A stretch of 11,873 nucleotides of DNA. Source: DATEJJ01 sp039649115 (lineage in GTDB: Bacteria > Actinomycetota > Actinomycetes > Mycobacteriales > Micromonosporaceae). Under the pieces are notes generated by a model, which worked only from the letters and a program-made list of their open reading frames with translations, made no database searches and was not told where the DNA came from. The stretch spans positions 1 to 11,873 of the forward strand of contig JBBWZQ010000267.1 of the NCBI GenBank assembly GCA_039649115.1, in the 5' to 3' direction. A program made the translations under genes and the position numbers. Positions 1 to 5,281 of this stretch are shown one piece after another (the first letter of the stretch is position 1; every line of letters starts with the position of its first letter).

Positions 1-598
1 ACTCCTGCCCACCCATCACATTCTCGTTCTTCCCGTTCGAATGGATGACCGCGACCTTCTTGTTCGTCGACAACCCCAACTCGTCGACCGTGTTGAACGG
101 CGTCTCGGTCAACTGCTCCGAATTGAAGAACAGATCCCACGCCCACGTCCACCTCTTCGTCGCACCGAACGTGTTCGTCGCCGCACACGGCGTCACCATC
201 GGCACCCCCTGCCGATCCGCGATCAACGCACCCGGCTCCACCAACGAATCCGTACACGACCCCATCAACGCATCCACCTTCTCACTCGTGATCAAGCGAG
301 TCACGTTGTTGACCGTACGGTTCGGGTCGGTCTGATCATCCAGCAGCGTCAGCTGCACCTTGCGCTTCCTACCATCGATCGTGATACCACCCGCGGCGTT
401 CACCCCATCGACCGCGTGCTGGTACCCCCACTTCTCGAAGGCACCGAAACTCGCCAGCGGACCGCTGAGCGGAATGGACGCCCCGATCCTGATCGGACCA
501 CTGGACGACGACGAACTCGAAGAACCATTACACGCCGTAAGAGCGCCAGCAAGGACAAGACTTGCTACCGCGAAGGCGCCTCGGCCCTGGCTTCGCAT
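1..598 (-). CDS. ABC transporter substrate-binding lipoprotein, branched-chain amino acid type (partial, 3' end outside window)
   Basis: Reading the minus strand from the ATG at 598 gives 199 codons, open to the window edge. The N-terminus is a lipoprotein signal peptide: basic MRSQGR, a hydrophobic stretch, then the lipobox LTAC with Cys23 as the lipidated residue. A Ser-rich linker follows, then IRIGASIPLSGPLASFG, the typical opening of type-1 periplasmic-binding (Peripla_BP_6, LivJ-like) proteins. Later family-like stretches are DDQTDPNRTVNNVTRLI and the segment around MGSCTDSLVEPGALIADRQGVP. It would be anchored outside the membrane and capture a small ligand (amino acid, amide or similar) for an ABC importer; the ligand cannot be read from sequence. 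A strong ribosome-binding site (AGGAGGTG, 606-613 on the complement) fixes the start. No permease or ATPase gene is visible; they may lie beyond the left edge. GC is about 60% by hand count of several lines, clearly below the rest of the window. Confidence 0.88.
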   Translation of the reverse strand, partial: MRSQGRGAFAVASLVLAGALTACNGSSSSSSSSGPIRIGASIPLSGPLASFGAFEKWGYQHAVDGVNAAGGITIDGRKRKVQLTLLDDQTDPNRTVNNVTRLITSEKVDALMGSCTDSLVEPGALIADRQGVPMVTPCAATNTFGATKRWTWAWDLFFNSEQLTETPFNTVDELGLSTNKKVAVIHSNGKNENVMGGQE

Positions 599-704
599 CG
601 GGCCTCACCTCCTGCTTGGGTAGTCGTGGACGGCGGCGCCTCCCCGAATGTCCCCCGTAGAACCTGCCCGCGATGCGGTTAACAAGTCCGTTACGTGGGA
701 CGGG

Positions 705-733
705 ACGCTAGCCTCGAATCGGATCAGTGTCAA
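705..733 (-). promoter_or_regulatory. Promoter of the substrate-binding lipoprotein gene
   Basis: On the minus strand, TTGACA (733-728) is followed after 17 nt by TAGCGT (710-705). This is a very good match to the housekeeping actinobacterial promoter (TTGAC, 17-18 nt, TAnnnT). It would start transcription near 698 and give a leader of about 100 nt before the ATG at 598. Confidence 0.65.
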
Positions 734-741
734 GGCTGACA
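728..741. promoter_or_regulatory. Inverted repeat overlapping a -35 box (operator candidate)
   Basis: TGTCA-AGGC-TGACA is a perfect 5-bp inverted repeat with a 4-nt spacer. The left arm is part of the -35 hexamer of the minus-strand lipoprotein promoter, so a bound protein would block that promoter. It also lies about 30 bp upstream of the -35 of the plus-strand promoter that serves the small ORF and the IclR gene. That makes it a plausible site for the adjacent IclR regulator, by position only. Confidence 0.4.
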
Positions 742-769
742 AGCCCGTACCGCATGTCTTGTGCAGCCC

Positions 770-798
770 TTGACGGCGCCCGACGGCCGACCTACTGT
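770..798 (+). promoter_or_regulatory. Promoter for the small ORF and IclR gene
   Basis: TTGACG (770-775), a 17-nt spacer and TACTGT (793-798) match the actinobacterial housekeeping consensus. The predicted transcription start is near 805, giving a leader of about 43 nt before the small ORF at 848. Confidence 0.6.
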
Positions 799-847
799 TC
801 CGCTGCACGGGCATCTTTGCTCGTATGGTGGAACGCGGGAGGTTCCC

Positions 848-982
848 ATGGACCGGGCGCCGGGCAACACACCGCTCGTCGCCCGGGCGGTACGGCCAGC
901 CAACGACCTCGACCGGCAGGTCGCGGACGCCACCCGGGCCGCTCGTCAACTGCGACTGCCAGCGGAGGAGGGGCCTTGGTGA
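848..982 (+). CDS. Small ORF, 44 aa, translationally coupled to the IclR gene (unknown function)
   Basis: An ATG at 848 opens a 44-codon frame ending in TGA at 980-982. That stop overlaps the GTG start of the IclR gene (979-981) in the GTGA arrangement typical of translational coupling. The ribosome-binding site is strong: GGGAGG at 837-842, 5 nt before the ATG. A good promoter lies just upstream (770-798). About 80% of third codon positions are G or C, mostly in the first 30 codons, which is compatible with coding. The peptide begins MDRAPGNTPLVARAVRP and ends LRLPAEEGPW. It is mixed-charge and Arg/Ala-rich, with no signal peptide, membrane segment or recognised domain. I do not recognise a family. 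It could be a genuine small protein or a leader peptide that sets IclR translation. Conservation in relatives would separate these from a chance frame. Confidence 0.5.
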   Translation: MDRAPGNTPLVARAVRPANDLDRQVADATRAARQLRLPAEEGPW

Positions 983-1752
983 CCGACACAGGCATCCAGG
1001 TGATCGCCCGGGCCGCCGAGATCCTCCGCCTGCTCCAGGCGATCCCCGCGGGCCTGTCCCAGACGGAGATCGCGGATCGGCTCGGGCTGCCGCGCTCGAC
1101 GATCCACCGCATCCTCGGCGCGCTGGAGGCGGAGGGCCTCGTCGCCGCCGGCATGCCGCGCAACCGGTACCGGCTGGGTCCGGAGGTCGCCCGCATGGCG
1201 GACGGTGCGCGGCACAGCCTGGTGGCGCAGGTCCACCCGTACCTGGAGGAACTGTCCAGAGAGGTCAGTGAGACGGTCGACCTGTCCGTGCTGGACGGCG
1301 ACCAGGTCACCTTCATCGACCAGGTGGTGGCCCCGCACCGGCTGCGCGCGGTCAGCGTGATCGGCGCGTCCTTCCCGCTGTACTGCACGGCCAACGGCAA
1401 GGCGGTGCTGGCCATGATGCCGCCGGCCATCATCGCCAGGCTGCTGCCGGCCGCGCTGCCGCCGCTGACCGGCCGCACCATCACGATCCTGGCCGATCTC
1501 CAGGAAAACCTGGACGAGGTACGGCGGGCCGGTGTCGCCTTCGACATCGAGGAGCACACCGACGGCATCTGCGCGGTCGGCGCCGCGCTGCACGGGGTAC
1601 CGGGTGCGCCGACCGCGGTCAGCGTGCCCCTGCCCGTCGGGCGGTTCAGCGACCGGCAGCAGCACATCGCGGCGGCCCTGCGCCGGACGGTGGCGCGCAT
1701 CGAGACCCGGCTGGGCCGGTCGGCCTCGGGTCGCGGGCAACTGCCGCGGTAG
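979..1752 (+). CDS. IclR-family transcriptional regulator
   Basis: A 257-aa protein, normal length for IclR regulators. The N-terminal winged helix-turn-helix spans roughly residues 8-70, with LSQTEIADRLGLPRSTIHRI at 26-45 as the classic IclR HTH. The C-terminal effector domain (about 85-245) ends in the family-typical stretch GVAFDIEEHTDGICAVGAAL. Such proteins bind DNA as dimers or tetramers and respond to a small molecule, often a sugar-derived or aromatic acid, acting as repressor or activator. The GTG at 979 is chosen because GGAGGAG (964-970) sits 8 nt upstream; a TTG at 976 is a weaker alternative. The gene overlaps the upstream 44-codon ORF by 4 nt. It lies divergently to the lipoprotein gene and converges on a second IclR gene. 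Likely targets are the divergent lipoprotein gene, itself, or the hydrolase genes to the right; the effector is unknown. Confidence 0.93.
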   Translation: MTDTGIQVIARAAEILRLLQAIPAGLSQTEIADRLGLPRSTIHRILGALEAEGLVAAGMPRNRYRLGPEVARMADGARHSLVAQVHPYLEELSREVSETVDLSVLDGDQVTFIDQVVAPHRLRAVSVIGASFPLYCTANGKAVLAMMPPAIIARLLPAALPPLTGRTITILADLQENLDEVRRAGVAFDIEEHTDGICAVGAALHGVPGAPTAVSVPLPVGRFSDRQQHIAAALRRTVARIETRLGRSASGRGQLPR

Positions 1753-1753
1753 C

Positions 1754-2581
1754 TCAGGCGCCGCGGCGCCGCGCGCGCACCGGTACGGGCTCCGGGCCCG
1801 GTGGCGACCGGAACGCGGCGACCGCCTCGGCCCGGACCTCGGCCAGCACCCGGCTGATCTCCTCCCGGCGGTCGCGGAACCGCTGGGCCGGCGCCGCGAC
1901 GGACACGGCGACGACCGAACCGAACGGCTCGCGGATGGCGATCGCCGCGGCGCACACCCCGGGCGTGTACTCCTCCCAGTCGTACGCCACCCCGGTCTCG
2001 CGGACGGTGGCCAGCTCGTCCAGCAGGGACTTGACGTTGGTCGTGGTCTTGTCGGTGAACCGCTCCAGCCGGGCCGGCAGCAGGCTGAACACCTTCTCCG
2101 GCTCCAGCTCGGACAGCAGCGCCTTGCCCTTGGACGAGCAGTGCAGGGGAAACGTCGTGCCGATCTCCGCCACCACCCGCAGCTGATGCGTCGCCGGCAT
2201 CAGGTGGACCACGCGCACGTGGCCGTCGCCCAGCACGGCGCAGTCCACCGTCTCGCCGAGCGCCTCGAAGATCAGGCGCATGAACGGCTCGACCTCGCGC
2301 CACAGGTCCTGCTGGCTGGACGCCGCGATCCGGGCGAACTCCGGACCGATCCGGACCCGGCCGCTGGGCGACGCCACGGCGAGCAGCCCCTCGGTGACCA
2401 GAGCGGACACGATCCGGTGCACCGTCGAGCGCGGCAGGCCCAGCCGCACCGCGAGTTGCGCGAGGCTCAGCCCCCGCGGCTCGCCGTCCAGCGTGCGCAG
2501 TACCTGGCCGACGCGCGCGATGACCTGCACCCCGCCCGGCGACTCGGCGGTGCGCTGGCTGTCCGCCGGCGTACTCGACAC
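1754..2581 (-). CDS. IclR-family transcriptional regulator (second copy)
   Basis: A 275-aa protein with the HTH LSLAQLAVRLGLPRSTVHRI at residues 38-57 and a C-terminal effector domain containing GVAYDWEEYTPGVCAAAIAI, close to the IclR signature region. It resembles the neighbouring IclR in design (both have a GLPRST recognition segment) but differs enough not to be a recent duplicate. The stop codon lies one base from that of the convergent IclR gene. It follows the GH3 gene on the same strand with a 104-nt gap, so it may be read through from the hydrolase promoter or from its own start. The GTG at 2581 is the best start. It has no ribosome-binding site, but TATCCT lies 7 nt upstream, suggesting a leaderless message. 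The C-terminal tail (about 255-275) is Pro/Arg-rich. It probably regulates the adjacent hydrolase genes; this is inference from position. Confidence 0.92.
   Translation of the reverse strand: MSSTPADSQRTAESPGGVQVIARVGQVLRTLDGEPRGLSLAQLAVRLGLPRSTVHRIVSALVTEGLLAVASPSGRVRIGPEFARIAASSQQDLWREVEPFMRLIFEALGETVDCAVLGDGHVRVVHLMPATHQLRVVAEIGTTFPLHCSSKGKALLSELEPEKVFSLLPARLERFTDKTTTNVKSLLDELATVRETGVAYDWEEYTPGVCAAAIAIREPFGSVVAVSVAAPAQRFRDRREEISRVLAEVRAEAVAAFRSPPGPEPVPVRARRRGA
1757..1770. terminator. Palindrome at the convergent IclR gene ends (weak terminator candidate)
   Basis: GGCGCCGCGGCGCC is a perfect 14-bp palindrome inside the last codons of the minus-strand IclR gene and just past the stop of the plus-strand one. 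It could form a GC hairpin in both transcripts. There is no loop outside the stem and no T-run, so a terminator role is only possible. Confidence 0.2.
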
Positions 2582-2588
2582 GAGGGTC

Positions 2589-2594
2589 AGGATA
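2589..2594 (-). promoter_or_regulatory. -10 element for a leaderless IclR transcript (candidate)
   Basis: TATCCT on the minus strand fits TAnnnT and ends 7 nt before the GTG start at 2581, so transcription would begin at or next to the start codon. No convincing -35 hexamer and no ribosome-binding site is seen, which is the usual layout of leaderless actinobacterial genes. The rest of the 2582-2685 gap shows only an imperfect inverted repeat, CTGGTC-TGTTG-GACCGG (2621-2637), of unknown meaning. Confidence 0.35.
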
Positions 2595-2685
2595 CTGAAT
2601 CATCGTCACGCCTGCCTGACCTGGTCTGTTGGACCGGCGGTCAGCGGTGTGGGGCGGTCTGGAGGGGTTGCTGCGGCGGGCGGGA

Positions 2686-4947
2686 TCAGAGGGTGAGCGA
2701 GGCGGTGGCGGTACCGGCGGTGAAGACGTACTGGCCCGGTTCCACCCGCTGCGGGCCGGTACCCGTGACGTCACCCGTGGTGACCGCGAGCCGGGACACC
2801 GGCACGATCAGCCGTACCGTCGTCGACGCACCGGCGGCGAGGCTGACCCGGGTGAACCCGACCAGCCGCTTCGGCGGCACCACGACGGTGCTGACCGGCT
2901 GGCCCACGTACACCGGGACCACCAGGTCGCCGTCCCGGCCGCCGGTGTTCGCCACGGCGACGTCGATGGTCAGCGAGTGACCCGAGCGGGCCACCGTGAC
3001 CGAGTTCATCGCGTAGCTGGTGTACGAGAGGCCGGCCCCGAACGGGAACAGCGGGCTGTACCCGGAGTTGGGCCCGCCGTTGGTACCCGGCAACTGCTGG
3101 TAGTACTCCGGCTCGTTGCCCAGGTTCTTCGGCCAGGACACCGGCAGCCGGCCGCTCGGGTTCACCGTGCCGAACAGCATGTCGGCCACCGCGTTGCCGC
3201 CCTCGGCACCGGGCAGCCAGGCCATCACCAGCCCGGCCGTGTTCGCCGCGCTGCCCAGCAGCAGCGGGCGGCTGGCCACCACGACCACGATGACCGGCTT
3301 GCCGGTGTCCTGCAGCGACTGCACCAGCGCCTGCTGGTCGGCGGCCAGTTGCGGGGCGGGTGCGTCGTTGGCGCCCTCGGCACCGGGCTTCTCGCCGACG
3401 ACGACCACGGCGGCGTCCGCGCCGCGGGTCTGCTCGACCGCCTGCGTCGGGTCCGCCACGTAGCTGACCGTGGTGCCGGCCGGTGCGTTCGCGACCAGGC
3501 CGGCCTGGATCGTGGTACCCGGTTCGGCGACCCCGTTCGGGATGCCCTGCCAGCCGATGGTCCAGCCGCCGTCCTGGTTGGCGATCGAGTCGGCGCTCGG
3601 ACCGGTGACCACGATGTGCTTGCCCGCCGGCAGCGGCAGCACGCTGTTCTGGTTGCGCAGCAGCACCAGGGACTCGGCCGCCGCCCGGCGGGCCAGCGCG
3701 GTGTCCGCGCCGAGCACGGTCTGGTTGGCGAGGCTCGGGTCCACGTACGGGTGCTCGAACAGGCCGAGCCGGAACTTCACCGCGAGGGTGCGCCCGACCG
3801 CCTCGTCCAGGCGGTGGCGGGAGATCAGGCCCCGGTTGACCGCGTCGAGCGCGGCCTGGTGGAACGTGCGGTCGTCCGGCGACACCATCGCCAGGTCCAC
3901 CCCGGCGTTGACCGCCGCGGCGACGGCGCCGGCGTAGTCGCCCGTGATGTGGTACGCGGTGAGCAGGTTCTTCACGTCGTTCCAGTCGCTGACCACCAGA
4001 CCGGTGAAGTGCCACTGGTCGCGCAGCACGTCGGTGAGCAGGTAGTGCGAGGCGGTCACGGGTACCCCGTTGACCGCGCCGGAGTTGGCCATCACGGTCA
4101 GCGCGCCGGCGTCCACCGCCGCCTTGTACGCGGGCAGGATGGTGTCCCGCAGGTACCGGGTGGACAGGTCGCCGGGTGCCCGGTCGTGCCCGTTGAACGG
4201 CTCGGAGTACCCGGCGTAGTGCTTGACGGTGGCGGCCAGCGGCCGGCCGCTCGTGCCGTCCTGCAGGCCGGCGATGGTGTTCGCGGCCAGCGCGCCGTCG
4301 AGCAGCGGATCCTCGGCGTAAGTCTCGTAGTAGCGGCCCCAGCGGTTGTCCCGGGACACGTCGGCCACCGGGGCGAAGTCCCAGCTGATCCCGGTCGCGG
4401 CCACCGCCCGCTGGGTCGCCTGCCCGGTCGCCCTCGCCAGGCCCGGATCCCAGCTCGCCCCGATGCCGATCTGCTGCGGGAAGATGGTCGCGCCGAGCAC
4501 GTTGTTGTGCCCGTGCACCGCGTCCACGCCGTACACGATCGGGATGTGCAGCCGGGAGTGCTCGATCGCGTACTGCTGGATGGTGTTTGTCATGACCGCC
4601 CAGTCGTGCGGCGTGTTCGAGGCCGGGGGCATCCCGCCGCCGGACAGGATGGACCCGGTCGCCTCGGTGGCGAGCACCTGCTGCAGGCAGGTCTCGTTGA
4701 GCGCACCGCCGCTCCAGTTGCAGTCGCCCTGCAGCCGGGTGAGCGCGATCTGCTCCAGCTGGCCGACCTTCTCGTCGACCGTCATGCGCCGCAGCAGGTC
4801 GCCGACCCGCGCGCTGACTGCGGCGTGGGCGTTCAGATAGACGGTGCCGCTGTCCGCGCCGGCGGGTACGCCGAACGCGATGCCGAGGCCGGCGACCGCG
4901 ACGAGCACCGCTCCGCGGCGGGGTGACCGGCGGGTGAGGGACGGCAT
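2686..4947 (-). CDS. Secreted glycoside hydrolase family 3 beta-glucosidase / exo-beta-glucanase
   Basis: A 753-aa protein with an N-terminal signal peptide (about 1-31: RRSPRR, a hydrophobic core, then a small-residue cleavage region). The (beta/alpha)8 domain spans about 46-390, the (alpha/beta) sandwich domain about 425-640, and a C-terminal fibronectin-III-like domain about 645-725. Family hallmarks are GVDAVHGHNNV (140-150), GRYYETYAEDP (204-214), and VKHYAGYSEPFNGHDRAP with Lys242-His243. The catalytic nucleophile is Asp321 in GLVVSDWNDV. Glu524 in KPGAEGANDAP is the likely acid/base, by analogy with barley exo-glucanase-type GH3 enzymes. It should release glucose from the non-reducing ends of beta-glucans or cello/laminari-oligosaccharides outside the cell; the exact linkage is not readable. 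The ATG at 4947 is preferred because GGAGG lies just upstream, whereas an in-frame GTG at 4971 has no ribosome-binding site. The gene is divergent from the GH30-GH18 pair and upstream of an IclR gene on the same strand. Confidence 0.95.
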   Translation of the reverse strand: MPSLTRRSPRRGAVLVAVAGLGIAFGVPAGADSGTVYLNAHAAVSARVGDLLRRMTVDEKVGQLEQIALTRLQGDCNWSGGALNETCLQQVLATEATGSILSGGGMPPASNTPHDWAVMTNTIQQYAIEHSRLHIPIVYGVDAVHGHNNVLGATIFPQQIGIGASWDPGLARATGQATQRAVAATGISWDFAPVADVSRDNRWGRYYETYAEDPLLDGALAANTIAGLQDGTSGRPLAATVKHYAGYSEPFNGHDRAPGDLSTRYLRDTILPAYKAAVDAGALTVMANSGAVNGVPVTASHYLLTDVLRDQWHFTGLVVSDWNDVKNLLTAYHITGDYAGAVAAAVNAGVDLAMVSPDDRTFHQAALDAVNRGLISRHRLDEAVGRTLAVKFRLGLFEHPYVDPSLANQTVLGADTALARRAAAESLVLLRNQNSVLPLPAGKHIVVTGPSADSIANQDGGWTIGWQGIPNGVAEPGTTIQAGLVANAPAGTTVSYVADPTQAVEQTRGADAAVVVVGEKPGAEGANDAPAPQLAADQQALVQSLQDTGKPVIVVVVASRPLLLGSAANTAGLVMAWLPGAEGGNAVADMLFGTVNPSGRLPVSWPKNLGNEPEYYQQLPGTNGGPNSGYSPLFPFGAGLSYTSYAMNSVTVARSGHSLTIDVAVANTGGRDGDLVVPVYVGQPVSTVVVPPKRLVGFTRVSLAAGASTTVRLIVPVSRLAVTTGDVTGTGPQRVEPGQYVFTAGTATASLTL

Positions 4948-4985
4948 GATACCTCCGAGTTCCGGGCGCACACTGAGTCAACCAG

Positions 4986-5015
4986 ACGCTAGGCTCTCGA
5001 TCTTGCAGAAGTCAA
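4986..5015 (-). promoter_or_regulatory. Promoter of the GH3 gene
   Basis: On the minus strand, TTGACT (5015-5010), an 18-nt spacer and TAGCGT (4991-4986) form a good housekeeping-type promoter. The start would be near 4979 and the leader about 32 nt. The -10 octamer context CTAGCGTC is the same as in the lipoprotein promoter at 705-733. The DNA just upstream of the -35 (5016-5033) is unusually AT-rich for this genome. Confidence 0.55.
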
Positions 5016-5080
5016 TATAAGTATAAAAGAAAGCCGGTGACCTGGTGCGTTGCCGACTGGTCTCAGTTCGAGAACAGTAG

Positions 5081-5093
5081 GAAACTTTGTTTC
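5081..5093. promoter_or_regulatory. Inverted repeat GAAAC-TTT-GTTTC (operator candidate)
   Basis: A perfect 5-bp inverted repeat with a 3-nt centre, ending 5 bp before the -35 of the GH30 promoter. GAAA...TTTC palindromes are known near xylanase and other glycosidase genes of Streptomyces and relatives, where they act as control elements for substrate induction or catabolite repression. The likeness is by eye only. Confidence 0.45.
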
Positions 5094-5098
5094 AAGTA

Positions 5099-5128
5099 TT
5101 GACAGATCGTCGGATCTGGGTGTTGTCT
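5099..5128 (+). promoter_or_regulatory. Promoter of the GH30-GH18 operon
   Basis: TTGACA (5099-5104) is a perfect -35 hexamer. The best -10 is TTGTCT (5123-5128) with an 18-nt spacer, a mediocre match. Transcription would start near 5135 and leave a leader of about 147 nt. A weak -10 under a perfect -35 suggests an activator or tight regulation may be involved. Confidence 0.45.
5103..5118. promoter_or_regulatory. Inverted repeat CAGATC-GTCG-GATCTG inside the GH30 promoter (operator candidate)
   Basis: A perfect 6-bp inverted repeat with a 4-nt spacer lying between the -35 and -10 boxes of the GH30 promoter. A protein bound here would compete directly with RNA polymerase. With two IclR genes nearby it is a natural repressor-site candidate; which protein binds it is unknown. 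Confidence 0.45.
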
Positions 5129-5212
5129 ACGCGGTACCTGGCCGACGGACGCGTCCACTGTGGATGCTTCCGGACGGCCGCCGCACCACACCGGTAGCCG
5201 GCCCGGTGAGCC

Positions 5213-5260
5213 GTATCCCGCCGTACCCGCCCGCCCGCGCGGGTATCCCGCTGTGCCCGC
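5213..5260 (+). repeat. Imperfect 18-bp direct repeat with hairpins in the GH30 leader
   Basis: GTATCCCGCCGTACCCGC (5213-5230) recurs as GTATCCCGCTGTGCCCGC (5243-5260), 16 of 18 identical at a 30-bp period. Between and across the copies lie CCCGCGCGGG (5234-5243) and GCGGG-TAT-CCCGC (5239-5251). These two share bases, so they could not form as RNA hairpins at the same time. The repeat sits in the untranslated leader, 22 nt before the start codon, with the ribosome-binding site (AAAGGA, 5271-5276) just after it. Confidence 0.5.
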
Positions 5261-5281
5261 GCCCAGCCGGAAAGGACATCC

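Noticed and set aside
792..2774. Very long minus-strand open frame across the first IclR gene and beyond
   Set aside because: Its translation is Arg/Pro/Gly/Ser-rich without domains and runs opposite to a clear IclR gene; it is a by-product of high GC.
2629..4926. Long plus-strand frame opposite the GH3 gene
   Set aside because: Arg/Gly/Val/His-rich translation with no motif, while the minus strand carries a full GH3 protein with all catalytic segments.
4948..4971. Upstream GTG start (4971) for the GH3 gene
   Set aside because: No ribosome-binding site upstream, and it would put eight extra residues before the signal peptide; GGAGG before 4947 fits better.
5010..5104. Shared sequence upstream of the two divergent -35 boxes (GH3 and GH30)
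   Set aside because: A 24-base alignment gives only 13 matches, 7 of them in the TATTGAC core itself, so it does not support a common operator.
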